Shown: positions 51,887 to 60,348, counted from the stretch's first letter. The stretch: 64,000 nt of DNA from DATAES01 sp036493595 (GCA_036493595.1 DASXPN010000106.1:1-64000), one strand, 5' to 3'. Numbers and translations are program-made. The notes: generated by a model from the letters alone, not told the origin.

Positions 51887-51937
51887 AATGTTGGTGCCAT
51901 TGCGGGGCCATGGCCCCGCAATGGACCCGGAGTTGGG
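51887..51937 (+). repeat. intergenic hairpin repeat, copy D
   Basis: Contains a perfect 28-bp palindrome at 51898-51925 (ccattgcggggc...gccccgcaatgg) with the same flanks as copy A. It lies between the P450 stop and the nitronate monooxygenase start, both leftward genes. Confidence 0.85.
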
Positions 51938-51959
51938 AAGTGTGGGAAGTCGGGAGCCC

Positions 51960-53189
51960 TCAGCCGTCGAGGGCGACGGGCATGTACTTGATGCCGTTGA
52001 TGAAGTCCGACCGCATCCGACATACCTCGCCCGCGAGCGAAGGGTTCGGGTAGCGGCGCAGCATCTCTCGCAGCATCCACTTGATCTCGAGCCTCGCCAA
52101 GTTGGCACCGAGGCAGAAGTGGACCCCGCCGCCGCCGAAGGTCACGTGATCGTTGGGCGAACGGCGGATGTCGAAGGCCATGGAGTCGTCGAAGACGTCC
52201 TCGTCGCGATTGGCGGAGGCGTAGAACGTCACGACCTTGTCGCCCTCCTTGATCGGGACGCCACGGATCTCGGTGTCATGCGTTGTCGTACGGCGGAAGT
52301 TGTGGATCGACGCGCCCCAGCGGAGCATCTCTTCGACTGCGGTGTCCCACAGCGCGTCGTCGTCGATGTTGGCGACGAGCCCGGCGCGCGCCTGCGGGTG
52401 ATCGATCAGCGCCAGCATCGCGTGCGCGATCAGGTTGCGGGTCGTCTCGTTGCCCGCCACCACGAGCAGCACGAAGAACAGGTTGAGCTCGGTGTCGGAG
52501 AGCCGGTCACCATCGATCTCGGCATGAACGAGGAGGGACATGATGTCCTCGCACGGGTTCGCCCGCCGGTCCGCGGCGAGCTCGTCGCACAAGGCGTAGA
52601 GCTCGGCGGATGCGAGCATCCCGTCCTCTGGCGAGGACTGGAAGTCCGGGTCCTGTGAGCCGACGAGCCGGTTGGCCAGCGCGGTGGCGCGGTGGCGGTC
52701 GCCCTCGGGGATGCCGATCATCTCGCAGATGGCCTGCATCGGCAGCTCCGCCGCGATGTCCAACGTGAATTCGATCTCGTCGCGGCCCTCGATTCCTTCG
52801 ACGATGCGGCGGGCCCGCGTCGCGATCGAGTCCTGGAGCATCGCGATCATGCGAGGTGTGAATCCGGCGGACACGAGGCGGCGGTAACGATTGTGCTTCG
52901 GCGGGTCCATCTGCAAGAGCGTCATGCGATGGAACTCCATCGCCATCGGATCCTGATCGAGGATGAACGCGGAGCCGACTTCGGTCGAGAACGTGGCGAC
53001 GTCCTTGCTGATCGCCTTCACGTCGTTGTGTTTGGTGATGGCCCAGAAGCCCTGCGCGTGCGGATGGTCGTGCCAGAACACGGGCGCCTCGCGACGCAGC
53101 ACCGCGAACTGATCGTGGGGGACGCCGCGCGCCCATGTGTCCTCGAGCAGATCGATCTCGTCCAGCCTGACGTCGTTCCGCACCGTCAT
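51960..53189 (-). CDS. cytochrome P450 (CYP125/CYP142-like)
   Basis: A 409-residue P450. LLQMDPPKHNRYRRLVSAGF, the I-helix VVAGNETTRN, ExxR EEMLRW, and heme loop FGGGGVHFCLGANLARLE are all present. The N-terminal WARGVPHDQFAVLRREAPVFWH and GFWAITKHNDVKAISKD resemble CYP125/CYP142-type enzymes that oxidise sterol side-chain termini. ATG 53189 overlaps the TetR stop by ATGA and follows AAGGAGA, so the P450 is cotranscribed with the regulator. Confidence 0.92.
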   Translation of the reverse strand: MTVRNDVRLDEIDLLEDTWARGVPHDQFAVLRREAPVFWHDHPHAQGFWAITKHNDVKAISKDVATFSTEVGSAFILDQDPMAMEFHRMTLLQMDPPKHNRYRRLVSAGFTPRMIAMLQDSIATRARRIVEGIEGRDEIEFTLDIAAELPMQAICEMIGIPEGDRHRATALANRLVGSQDPDFQSSPEDGMLASAELYALCDELAADRRANPCEDIMSLLVHAEIDGDRLSDTELNLFFVLLVVAGNETTRNLIAHAMLALIDHPQARAGLVANIDDDALWDTAVEEMLRWGASIHNFRRTTTHDTEIRGVPIKEGDKVVTFYASANRDEDVFDDSMAFDIRRSPNDHVTFGGGGVHFCLGANLARLEIKWMLREMLRRYPNPSLAGEVCRMRSDFINGIKYMPVALDG

Positions 53190-53800
53190 GACGCGTCTCC
53201 TTGGATGATGGCCCGCAAACCGGCGACGACGTCGTCGGTAGAGAATGCCTCTGGGTCGATGCGTTGCTGCATGGCCGCGCCCAGCAACAACGCGATGACG
53301 AGGCCGGCGGTGCGCTTCGGATGGCGCAGGCGCCCGAGGTCCTCGTCGGAGGTCCACAAGCCCAACGGCGATGCGAGGGCGCGCCGCCGGTCTTCGTACC
53401 GCTTCGCGAGGTCGTCGGTGAACTCCGCGGTACGGGCCGCGTACAGCCACAGCTCGAACTCGAGCAGCACCCATGCGTCGCTGTTCTCGGGATCAGGTGC
53501 CATCGAGTCCGACCACAGCGCCCGCAAGCGGCCGTCGAGATCGGGGGAGCCTTCGACGTCGGCCAGGATGCGGGCCGCCGATTCGTCGAGCCATTGCTCC
53601 ACCAGCGCCAGCAGGAGCCCGTCCTTGCTGCCGAAGTGGTTGTACAGGGCGCCGGTCGTGCGGTCGGCGGCATCGGCGACCGCCTCGGCCGACACCGCAT
53701 GGAAGCCCTTACGGGCGAAGAGATCGGCGGCGGCAGACAGCAACCGTGACCGGGTCTCGGCCTTGCGCTCTTCCTGTGTCCGGGCCGGCATAGGGTTCAT
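53186..53800 (-). CDS. TetR-family transcriptional regulator
   Basis: A 204-residue regulator. The N-terminal helix-turn-helix SRLLSAAADLFARKGFHAVSAEAVADAADRTTGALYNHFGSKD is typical TetR. The remaining ~140 residues are a helical ligand/dimer domain. It is coupled to the downstream P450, so it probably controls that P450. ATG 53800 is used; ATG 53791 gives MPARTQEER. The AT-rich palindrome 4 bp upstream is its probable own operator. Effector unknown, possibly a CoA ester or sterol-like ligand. Confidence 0.9.
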   Translation of the reverse strand: MNPMPARTQEERKAETRSRLLSAAADLFARKGFHAVSAEAVADAADRTTGALYNHFGSKDGLLLALVEQWLDESAARILADVEGSPDLDGRLRALWSDSMAPDPENSDAWVLLEFELWLYAARTAEFTDDLAKRYEDRRRALASPLGLWTSDEDLGRLRHPKRTAGLVIALLLGAAMQQRIDPEAFSTDDVVAGLRAIIQGDAS

Positions 53801-53803
53801 TAC

Positions 53804-53825
53804 ATATATCGAACATCCGATATAT
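53804..53825. promoter_or_regulatory. AT-rich palindrome, probable TetR autoregulatory operator
   Basis: atatatcg and cgatatat are inverted repeats separated by aacatc, 4 bp before the TetR start. In such GC-rich DNA this AT-rich 22-bp site stands out. It is unrelated in sequence to the TGAC-N6-GTCA operators. Confidence 0.65.
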
Positions 53826-53850
53826 CTGCAAGTAGGGCGCCCTCGGCAAC

Positions 53851-53866
53851 CTGACGCTGCTGTCAT
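53851..53866. promoter_or_regulatory. operator palindrome, site 12 of 14
   Basis: The sequence ctgacgctgctgtcat is preceded by AC. It lies 12 bp before the SDR start and 51 bp from the TetR start, on the far side of the AT-rich palindrome. Confidence 0.68.
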
Positions 53867-53877
53867 ACTTCGGTCCC

Positions 53878-54651
53878 GTGGGGGACCGAGGTGGTGCCGG
53901 TGTCGACGGGCGGGTCGTCATCCTCACCGGATCGGGTCAGGGCATCGGTCGCGGCATGGCGCTGCACCTCGGCAGGCACGGCGCTCGGGTCGTGGTGGCG
54001 GACTGGAAGGCGCATCGTGTCGAGCGGGTCGTCGCGGAGCTCAATGGCCTCGGTGTCGATGCGCTCGGTGTCGAGTGCAACATCCTCGATCGAAGCTCGA
54101 TCGACGCGACCGTGGCGGCGACCGTCGAGACGTACGGACGCGTCGACGCGCTGATCAACAACGCGCACACCTTCACCGCGAAGGCTTCGATCGAGGACGT
54201 GAGCGAGGACGACCTCGACCTCAATCAGGGCACGGTCAAGGGCACTCTCGCCGGGATGCAGGCGGTGTATCCGCATATGAAGGAGCGCGGCTGGGGTCGC
54301 ATCGTCAACTTCGTGTCCGCGGCGGGCATCACCGGCATGGCCGGCTACGGCGCGTACAACGCGTCGAAGGAGGCGATCCGCGCGCTGACGCGCACTGCGG
54401 CGCGCGAGTGGGGTCGCGACGGGATCGTCGTCAACGCGATCGCACCCGGTGCCGCGTCGAAGCGAGGACAAGAGGCGGCCGCTCGCGACGAGGACGGGTA
54501 CCGAGTCTTTCTCCGCGACCATCCGATGGGACGCCAAGGTGATCCCGAAACCGACATCGGTCCGGTTGCCCTGTTCCTGTGCAGCGACGCGTGCCGCTTC
54601 CTGACCGGACAGACCCTCATGGTCGACGGCGGCGCATTTCTGTGGGCCTGA
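53878..54651 (+). CDS. short-chain dehydrogenase/reductase
   Basis: A 257-residue SDR with TGSGQGIGRGMALHLGRHGA, NNAHTFTAKASIEDVSE (an NNAH variant of NNAG), NFVSAAGITGM and catalytic YNASKEA. The C-terminus is LTGQTLMVDGGAFLWA. GTG 53878 starts 12 bp after an operator. It heads a run of enoyl-CoA hydratase, thiolase-like and PPOX genes on the same strand, so it likely works in that pathway. Confidence 0.9.
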   Translation: MGDRGGAGVDGRVVILTGSGQGIGRGMALHLGRHGARVVVADWKAHRVERVVAELNGLGVDALGVECNILDRSSIDATVAATVETYGRVDALINNAHTFTAKASIEDVSEDDLDLNQGTVKGTLAGMQAVYPHMKERGWGRIVNFVSAAGITGMAGYGAYNASKEAIRALTRTAAREWGRDGIVVNAIAPGAASKRGQEAAARDEDGYRVFLRDHPMGRQGDPETDIGPVALFLCSDACRFLTGQTLMVDGGAFLWA

Positions 54652-54689
54652 GCGCTCACCCCCAATCGAAACCGACTCCGGAGTGACAC

Positions 54690-55499
54690 GTGCCGATTCA
54701 CTACGACAAGCGAGACGATCACATCGTCGTCATCACGATCGATCGTCCCGAGGCGAAGAATTCGCTCGACCTACATCACTTCCGTGACCTCGCGGCAGCG
54801 TGGCGCGACTTCGGCGACGACGACGACCTGTGGCTGGCGATCATCACCGGCGTCGACCGGTGCTTCATGGCCGGCGCCGATCTCAAGACGTACATCCCGC
54901 AGATCACCGAGTTGTCCGAGAAGATCAGCAGCGGTGAGGTCACCGAGATCGACGGTTGCAAGTTGCGTGACGGCACCGACGCGGTGTTGCGCAACGCCAA
55001 GCTGTACAAGCCGATCATCGCTGCGGTCGACGGTCCGTGTGTCGCCGGTGGCATGGAGATGCTCGGTGGCATCGACATCCGCATCGCGACGCGCAACGCG
55101 CGGTTCGGCGTTATGGAACCGAAGCAAGGCCTGTTCGCCGGCGGCGGCACCACGGTGCGGCTACCGCGACAGATCCCGTTCCCCGCGGCGATGGAGTTCC
55201 TGTTGACGGCCGAGCCGATACCGGCCGAGCGCGCCCTTGCCCTCGGGCTGCTCAACGAGATCGTCGAACCCGATGAGCTGATGGACCGCGCGTTCTGGTG
55301 GGCGGGGCGGATTCTCGCCAACGGTCCGCTCGCGGTCCGCGCCACGAAGGAGAGCGTCGTGCGTGGTCTCGCCGTCACGATGAAGGAGGCCTACAAGATC
55401 GAACAGGAGCTGTCGCAGGTGGTGTTCGCCAGCGAGGACGCGAAGGAAGGTCCGAAGGCGTTCGCCGAGAAGCGCAAGGCCGAGTGGAAGAACCGCTGA
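54690..55499 (+). CDS. enoyl-CoA hydratase/isomerase
   Basis: A 269-residue crotonase. IDRPEAKNSLDL, FMAGADLKTY (oxyanion hole), GPCVAGGMEMLGGIDIRIA with Glu at the first catalytic position, and FGVMEPKQGLFAGGGTTVRLPR. One catalytic Glu is visible, the second position differs. GTG 54690 lies within gagtgacacgtgccg, a half-site-like sequence. The stop overlaps the next gene's ATG by one base (TGATG). Confidence 0.92.
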   Translation: MPIHYDKRDDHIVVITIDRPEAKNSLDLHHFRDLAAAWRDFGDDDDLWLAIITGVDRCFMAGADLKTYIPQITELSEKISSGEVTEIDGCKLRDGTDAVLRNAKLYKPIIAAVDGPCVAGGMEMLGGIDIRIATRNARFGVMEPKQGLFAGGGTTVRLPRQIPFPAAMEFLLTAEPIPAERALALGLLNEIVEPDELMDRAFWWAGRILANGPLAVRATKESVVRGLAVTMKEAYKIEQELSQVVFASEDAKEGPKAFAEKRKAEWKNR

Positions 55500-57004
55500 T
55501 GCCAGTCGACCCGCGCAGTCCGTGCATCGTCGGCGTCGCCCAGTCGATATCGCGCCCTGAGGACGGTCCTTCGCCGGAGCCGCTCGACTCGTGGGAGCTC
55601 GTGGTCCGGGCGGCAATCGACGATGCCGGCGCCCGCGACGGCGGCGTGCTCGACGCCGTGGAGTCGTTGCAGATCGTGTACTGCCAGTCGTGGCAATACG
55701 ACGACCCGCCTGACCGCTTGTGCGATCGCCTCGGTATCGAGCCGAAGCATCGCTACTACTCGGGCATCGGTGGCACGACCCCGCAAGTGCTCCTCGACCG
55801 CGCCGCCGAGTCGATCGTGCGGGGCGAGCTCGATGTCGCGGTCGTATGTGGCGCCGAGGCGCTCGACACGGTGCGCCGCATGAAGAAGAACGGCGAACGT
55901 CCGCAATGGTCGTTCAAGCCTGACGACAAGCGGCCGTTCCCGTTCGAAGCGCCGTTCCATCCCGCCGAGGTCGCGCACGAGGTGTTCCAGGCGTACACCA
56001 CGTTTGCCTTGTGGGATGTGGCGCGGCGCGCGCACCTCGGCGTCGCGCCCGACGACTACCGCGCCTCGATCGGCGAGCTGTTCGCACCGATGACGGATGT
56101 CGCCGCCCGTAACCAGTACGCGTGGTTCCCGATCGCTCGGGATGCCAACGAGCTCGTCGAGCCGACGCGGGACAACCGCATGGTTGCCTATCCCTACACG
56201 AAGTACGTGATCTCGGTCATGGAGGTCGACCTCGCCGCCGCGCTCGTCGTCACGTCACACGAGGCCGCGGACCGCCTCGGCATACCGGCTGATCGCCGCG
56301 TGTACCTGCGGGGCTGGTGCTACGCGACCGATCCCGTCTACGTCGCCGAGCACGATCCGATGTGGTCGTCGCCGGCCATGGCGGCTGCCTCCGCCGAGGC
56401 CTTGCGCGCCGCTGGTACTGACATCGACGACATCGCATACCTCGATCTGTACAGCTGCTTCCCCTCCTCCGTGGCGTTCGCGCTCGACGCGCTCGGCTTG
56501 CGCCCGGACGACGGCCGCGGGTTCACGGTCACCGGCGGCCTTCCGTACTTCGGCGGCGCCGGCAGTGACTACGTGACGCATTCGATCGCCCAGATGGTCG
56601 GCGTGCTGCGCGGCGACCCGGGCGCACTCGGCCTGTGCAGCGGCGTCGGCATGCACATGACGAAGCACGTGTACGGCGTGTACTCCACGTCGCCGGGCGC
56701 CGCGGCGCCACGTCCCGACGAAGCCGCCGTGCAGCACGGGCTCGACGCCCGTCCGAAGCGAGCGATCGCCGACTCGTTCTCGGGGGAGGCAACCATCGCG
56801 TCGTACACGGTGCTGCACGGGCGCGACGGCGCGCCCCAGTGGGGGCTCGTGGTGTGTGATCTCACCGATGGCCGACGTTGCTACGGCCGGGTGACCGACG
56901 CGACCATGCTCGCCGCACTCGAGCGGGATGAGTGCGTTGGTCGTACGGTCGGATTGCTCACGAACGATGCCAACGTGAACGAGGTGACGTCATGGGTGCG
57001 TTGA
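55499..57004 (+). CDS. thiolase-like acetyl-CoA acetyltransferase homologue lacking the nucleophile Cys
   Basis: A 501-residue thiolase-fold protein, longer than typical (~390). Where the nucleophile Cys should lie, the sequence is YYSGIGGTTPQVLLDRAAES, with glycine at the aligned position. A histidine motif GGAGSDYVTHSIAQM and CSGVGMHMTKHVYGVYST are conserved. The extra ~100 residues at the C-terminus look like a small beta-rich domain. It may be a non-thiolytic member, for example a retro-aldol or carrier-type enzyme. Confidence 0.83.
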   Translation: MPVDPRSPCIVGVAQSISRPEDGPSPEPLDSWELVVRAAIDDAGARDGGVLDAVESLQIVYCQSWQYDDPPDRLCDRLGIEPKHRYYSGIGGTTPQVLLDRAAESIVRGELDVAVVCGAEALDTVRRMKKNGERPQWSFKPDDKRPFPFEAPFHPAEVAHEVFQAYTTFALWDVARRAHLGVAPDDYRASIGELFAPMTDVAARNQYAWFPIARDANELVEPTRDNRMVAYPYTKYVISVMEVDLAAALVVTSHEAADRLGIPADRRVYLRGWCYATDPVYVAEHDPMWSSPAMAAASAEALRAAGTDIDDIAYLDLYSCFPSSVAFALDALGLRPDDGRGFTVTGGLPYFGGAGSDYVTHSIAQMVGVLRGDPGALGLCSGVGMHMTKHVYGVYSTSPGAAAPRPDEAAVQHGLDARPKRAIADSFSGEATIASYTVLHGRDGAPQWGLVVCDLTDGRRCYGRVTDATMLAALERDECVGRTVGLLTNDANVNEVTSWVR

Positions 57005-57432
57005 CGATGACGAAGCACGAGCGCGAGGCCTTCCTCGCCGGGACCCACATCGGCGTCCTCGCGGTCGCGGGTGACTCGGATGGCGCGGCGCCCACGGTCA
57101 CCCCGATCTGGTACTCGTACGATCCGGGCGGCGATGTGATCGTCACCACCGACCGCGGATCGAAGAAGACCGACCTGTTGCGGAGCGCGGGTCACGCCAG
57201 CTTCTGCGTGCAGACCGAGACCGCGCCGTACCAGTACGTGGTGGTCGAGGGCCCGGTCGCCATCAGCGACGGCGTCGACTCACAGTGGCGTCGAACCGTG
57301 TCCCGGCGCTTCCTCGGTGACGAGCTCGGCGATGCGTACGCCGACTCGACGATGGACAGCGAGGCGACCGCGGTGACCGTCCGCCTCACCCCGCAACGGT
57401 GGCGCACGACCGACTACGGCAAGTTGTTCTGA
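56992..57432 (+). CDS. PPOX-class (probable F420/FMN-binding) protein
   Basis: A 146-residue split-barrel flavin or F420-binding protein. TMTKHEREAFLAGTHIGVLAV, PTVTPIWYSYDPGGDVIVTT and LLRSAGHASFCVQTE are typical of the pyridoxamine-5'-phosphate oxidase-like F420-dependent group. It likely reduces or oxidises a small substrate. ATG 56992 has GAGGTG upstream and overlaps the thiolase-like gene by 13 bp. Confidence 0.88.
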   Translation: MGALTMTKHEREAFLAGTHIGVLAVAGDSDGAAPTVTPIWYSYDPGGDVIVTTDRGSKKTDLLRSAGHASFCVQTETAPYQYVVVEGPVAISDGVDSQWRRTVSRRFLGDELGDAYADSTMDSEATAVTVRLTPQRWRTTDYGKLF

Positions 57433-57433
57433 C

Positions 57434-58189
57434 TCACCGGAACGAGCCGCGCGCCGCGGTGCTGCCTCCGTCGAGGGGCAGGACAATGCCGGTGATCCAG
57501 CGGCTCTCGCTCGATGCGAGATACACGGCGGCGTCGGCGACGTCACTCGCCTCACCGATGCCGAGGAGGTGCATGCCTTCGCGCCGAGCGCGCTCTTCGG
57601 GCGTGAGGTTCGCGTCGCGCCGCTCGTTGAACACATAGCCGGGGCTGATCGCGTTGCAGCGAACGTGGTGTGGCGCTTCGTCCACCGCGACGCTACGGGT
57701 CAACGCTTCGAGCGCACCCTTGGCGCTGGCGTACGCGGCGGAGCCGCGTGACGCGCGAGCGGCGGCTCGACTCGAGATGTTGACGATCGATCCGTGCCCA
57801 CAGGAGCGCAGCCGTGGCAGCGCGGCGCGGCACATGCGGGCGGGCGCGAGCAGGTCGATGTCGAGGATCGTCCGCCATGCGCCGTCGTCGAGGTCGGCGA
57901 CGGGACCGTCGCGTTGCGACACGGCGGCGTTGTTGACGAGAACGGTGAGCGCGCCGAACCGATCGAGCGCGGCGGCGACGAGCCGATCGGGTGCCTCGGG
58001 GTCCGCGAGATCAGCACCCACGAACATCGCGTGCCGGCCACACGCGGCGACCACCTGTTGGCCACGCGTCTCGTCGCGGCCGGTCACGATCACGCCGGCT
58101 CCTTCCGCGGCAAAGCGGGTGGCGATGGCCTTGCCGATGCCGGACGTCGAACCCGTCACGATCGCTACCTCGCCTTCGAGCCGCGCCAT
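57434..58189 (-). CDS. short-chain dehydrogenase/reductase
   Basis: A 251-residue SDR: TGSTSGIGKAIATRFAAEGA, VTGRDETRG, NNAAVSQRD, NISSRAAARAS and catalytic YASAKGA. An arginine after the second strand (TGRDE) suggests NADP preference. Its start is 11 bp from an operator shared with the CruF-like gene on the other strand. It is convergent with the PPOX gene, whose stop lies 1 bp away. Confidence 0.92.
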   Translation of the reverse strand: MARLEGEVAIVTGSTSGIGKAIATRFAAEGAGVIVTGRDETRGQQVVAACGRHAMFVGADLADPEAPDRLVAAALDRFGALTVLVNNAAVSQRDGPVADLDDGAWRTILDIDLLAPARMCRAALPRLRSCGHGSIVNISSRAAARASRGSAAYASAKGALEALTRSVAVDEAPHHVRCNAISPGYVFNERRDANLTPEERARREGMHLLGIGEASDVADAAVYLASSESRWITGIVLPLDGGSTAARGSFR

Positions 58190-58199
58190 GGTTCGAATC

Positions 58200-58215
58200 C
58201 TGACACGTGTGTCAC
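58200..58215. promoter_or_regulatory. operator palindrome, site 13 of 14
   Basis: The sequence ctgacacgtgtgtcac lies in a 35-bp divergent gap, 11 bp from the leftward SDR and 10 bp from the rightward CruF-like gene. The last base of the usual CTGAC...GTCAG is changed. Confidence 0.7.
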
Positions 58216-58224
58216 ACTTCTCGG

Positions 58225-59076
58225 ATGCTCCGGGAGGTCTGGGGGACCGTGGGCGGGCGGTGGTACGTGACGATCTTCGGCATCGTCTTCGTGTGGTGCG
58301 CCGTGCGCCAACTCGGATGGCGACGCACGCTCGTGTATGCGGTCGCGGCGGTCGCGATCGGAGGACTGGCGGAGAACGGGTCGGTCCATCTCGGCGTGCC
58401 GTACACCCGCTACGCGTTCAACAGTTCGCTGCGCGGCAAAGAACTGTTCCTCGGGGACGTGCCGCTGATGGTCCCGCTCAGCTACACGTTCATGGCGTAC
58501 TTCGCGTTCGCAGCAGGCCGGCTGCTCGCGTCGGGCCCGTACCGGACGCGCGCCGTGCGTCCATGGCACGAGTGGCTGCTGGCCTTGATGCTGGCCGTGT
58601 GGGCGCTGTGGATCCTCGATCCGGTCTCGCGTCTCGGCGACCAGTTCTACCTCGGCGAGTTGTTCCACTATGCAGGCCCCGGCTTCTGGTTCGGACTCCC
58701 CTTCGGCAGCCAGCTCGGGTTCGCCGCGACTGCCGCGATACTGCTGGCGATCCTGTTCCGTCTCGATCGCGCCGCGCCCGACCTACCCGTCGAGAACCTG
58801 GCGCATCATCCGCACCTACCCGCGCTCCTCACGTACCACGGGCAGGTCTTCCACCTCGCGCTCGTCGCGTTCTGGCTCGGTGCGGACACCATCGGCGGTG
58901 CCGCGCTCCTCATCTGGGTGCCCGCCGCCTGCATCACCGCCGTCTACTGGAGCCGGCTACGGATCACCACGCCGTCCCGTAGCGATCACGGTGGGTCGAT
59001 TCCGCAACCGGCCGGCGGCGAGGCGGCCCGAGGGGCCGCGCCGGCCGTCCGAGCGGCACGATCGCCATCGGGATGA
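58225..59076 (+). CDS. CruF-like (DUF422) membrane protein
   Basis: A 283-residue polytopic membrane protein of the carotenoid-biosynthesis DUF422/CruF type. GLAENGSVHLGVPYTRYAFN, ELFLGDVPLMVPLSYTFMAY and six or seven hydrophobic helices fit. CruF-like proteins hydrate carotenoid ends; some relatives act on other isoprenoids. The C-terminal ~40 residues are Arg/Pro-rich and overlap the convergent nitroreductase by 113 bp, so the tail may not be functionally important. An operator precedes it. Confidence 0.8.
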   Translation: MLREVWGTVGGRWYVTIFGIVFVWCAVRQLGWRRTLVYAVAAVAIGGLAENGSVHLGVPYTRYAFNSSLRGKELFLGDVPLMVPLSYTFMAYFAFAAGRLLASGPYRTRAVRPWHEWLLALMLAVWALWILDPVSRLGDQFYLGELFHYAGPGFWFGLPFGSQLGFAATAAILLAILFRLDRAAPDLPVENLAHHPHLPALLTYHGQVFHLALVAFWLGADTIGGAALLIWVPAACITAVYWSRLRITTPSRSDHGGSIPQPAGGEAARGAAPAVRAARSPSG

Positions 59077-59563
59077 CGTGCTCGGGGAGCGCGAGGAGCG
59101 TGCGTAACTCGTCGCCGCCGTAGGTCGTGAGTGTGGTGAGCGCGGAGCCGTAGCCGAGAGCGTTGGCGGCGAGCAGCAGGTTCTGCACCGCGGGGAAGAT
59201 GGACGAACCGAGCGTGGCCTTGTGCGCACCCGCCTCGGCGTCCGCGGCGACGACCACGAAGACCGGCGCACCACCGAGCCCACGTGCAACCGCGTGATCG
59301 ACCTCATTGAACAGGTGGGGTTCGTTGTGCGCGGCGGCGTAGTCGCGTCCGCCGCCTTCCCACAGACGCTTGGTCAGATCGCTGAGCGCGGCGCGGGCTG
59401 CGTCATCGCGGACGACGACGAAGATCCACGGTTGAGTGTTCTCCGCGCTCGGCGCGTGGGTCGCCGCTTCGAGCATGCGTTCGATGTCCGCATCGGGGAC
59501 GGGTTCGGCGCTGAAGTCTCGGCAGGCGCGCTGGCGGAGCACGACGTCGAAGAAGTCGCTCAC
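58964..59563 (-). CDS. nitroreductase family protein
   Basis: A 199-residue FMN-dependent nitroreductase. RQRACRDFSAEPVPD, HAPSAENTQPWIFVVVRDD, GGAPVFVVVAAD, GSSIFPAVQNLLLAANALGYGSALTT and the C-terminal PPRRRPVAESTHRDRY are characteristic. The GTG at 59563 overlaps the methyltransferase stop by GTGA. Its C-terminal end is family-like, so the 113-bp overlap with the CruF-like gene is real on this side. Confidence 0.9.
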   Translation of the reverse strand: MSDFFDVVLRQRACRDFSAEPVPDADIERMLEAATHAPSAENTQPWIFVVVRDDAARAALSDLTKRLWEGGGRDYAAAHNEPHLFNEVDHAVARGLGGAPVFVVVAADAEAGAHKATLGSSIFPAVQNLLLAANALGYGSALTTLTTYGGDELRTLLALPEHVIPMAIVPLGRPARPLGPPRRRPVAESTHRDRYGTAW

Positions 59564-60348
59564 GGCCGCCGTCCGCCGGGGTCGCCGGCGACAACCAGCC
59601 GGTAGCCGGCGTCCATCTCGTCGAGCGCGAGTAGGTGTCCATAGCGCTGTTGCCACGCGCCCGAGGCGAGATCGTCGGCCAGCCGCCGCGCGCCCGCGTC
59701 GGCCTCCTCGGGCGGCAGCAGCGCGAGGCCCGAGATGTTCGCGCGCACATCGGGGTCGAGATAGCGCTCGGGCCGGCGCCAGTACGCGGCCATGAACCCG
59801 TCCTGACAGTCGTGGGGGACGGGGATGACCTCGACGTGATCGGTGCCGAGCGGGCCGGTGACGGCGTCGATCGTCGCGATCCAGTCGCCGTCGTGCTGTT
59901 CGGTGACCGGCCAGTAGTCGTTGAGCCAGTAGGCCCGTTCCATCGAGTGGTCGAATGTCAGCACGACCTGGCGGCGGGCGACCCGCTGCAGCTCCGCGAG
60001 GCCGGCGCGCTGGTCCGTCCAGTGATGGACGGTGAAGATCGCCAGCGCCGCGTCAAAGGTGCCGTTCGCGAACGGAAGGTGCTCTGCGACAGCGCGCACG
60101 CGACAGCGACCTCGATGCTGATCGAGCATCACCGCGCTGGGGTCGATGGCGACCACCGTGCCGTCGTCGGGCTCGTAGCTGCCGGCGCCGGCGCCGACAT
60201 CGACGACGGTACGAGCGTCGCCGAGCGCGGCGCGGATCTGGGCGGCGATGCGCGGATCAGGACGGCGGTGCCGCGTGTAGTCCACGCCGATCGTGTCGTA
60301 GCGGGCGGAGATGCGGCGAACGTACCCCAGTCGCCATCCAGCGGTCAT
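59560..60348 (-). CDS. class I SAM-dependent methyltransferase
   Basis: A 262-residue methyltransferase. The SAM-binding motif VVDVGAGAGSYEP is at about residues 48-60, followed by TVVAIDPSAVMLDQH and AEHLPFANGTFDAALAIFTVHHW. The fold is the Rossmann type; the methyl acceptor cannot be read. It is coupled to the nitroreductase and divergent from the acyl-CoA dehydrogenase at 60381. Confidence 0.88.
   Translation of the reverse strand: MTAGWRLGYVRRISARYDTIGVDYTRHRRPDPRIAAQIRAALGDARTVVDVGAGAGSYEPDDGTVVAIDPSAVMLDQHRGRCRVRAVAEHLPFANGTFDAALAIFTVHHWTDQRAGLAELQRVARRQVVLTFDHSMERAYWLNDYWPVTEQHDGDWIATIDAVTGPLGTDHVEVIPVPHDCQDGFMAAYWRRPERYLDPDVRANISGLALLPPEEADAGARRLADDLASGAWQQRYGHLLALDEMDAGYRLVVAGDPGGRRP

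Noticed and set aside
50688..52658. 656-residue frame on the + strand
   Set aside because: It lies antisense to the nitronate monooxygenase and P450 genes, crosses the hairpin repeat, is Arg/His/Val-biased as GC-rich shadows are, and shows no family motif.
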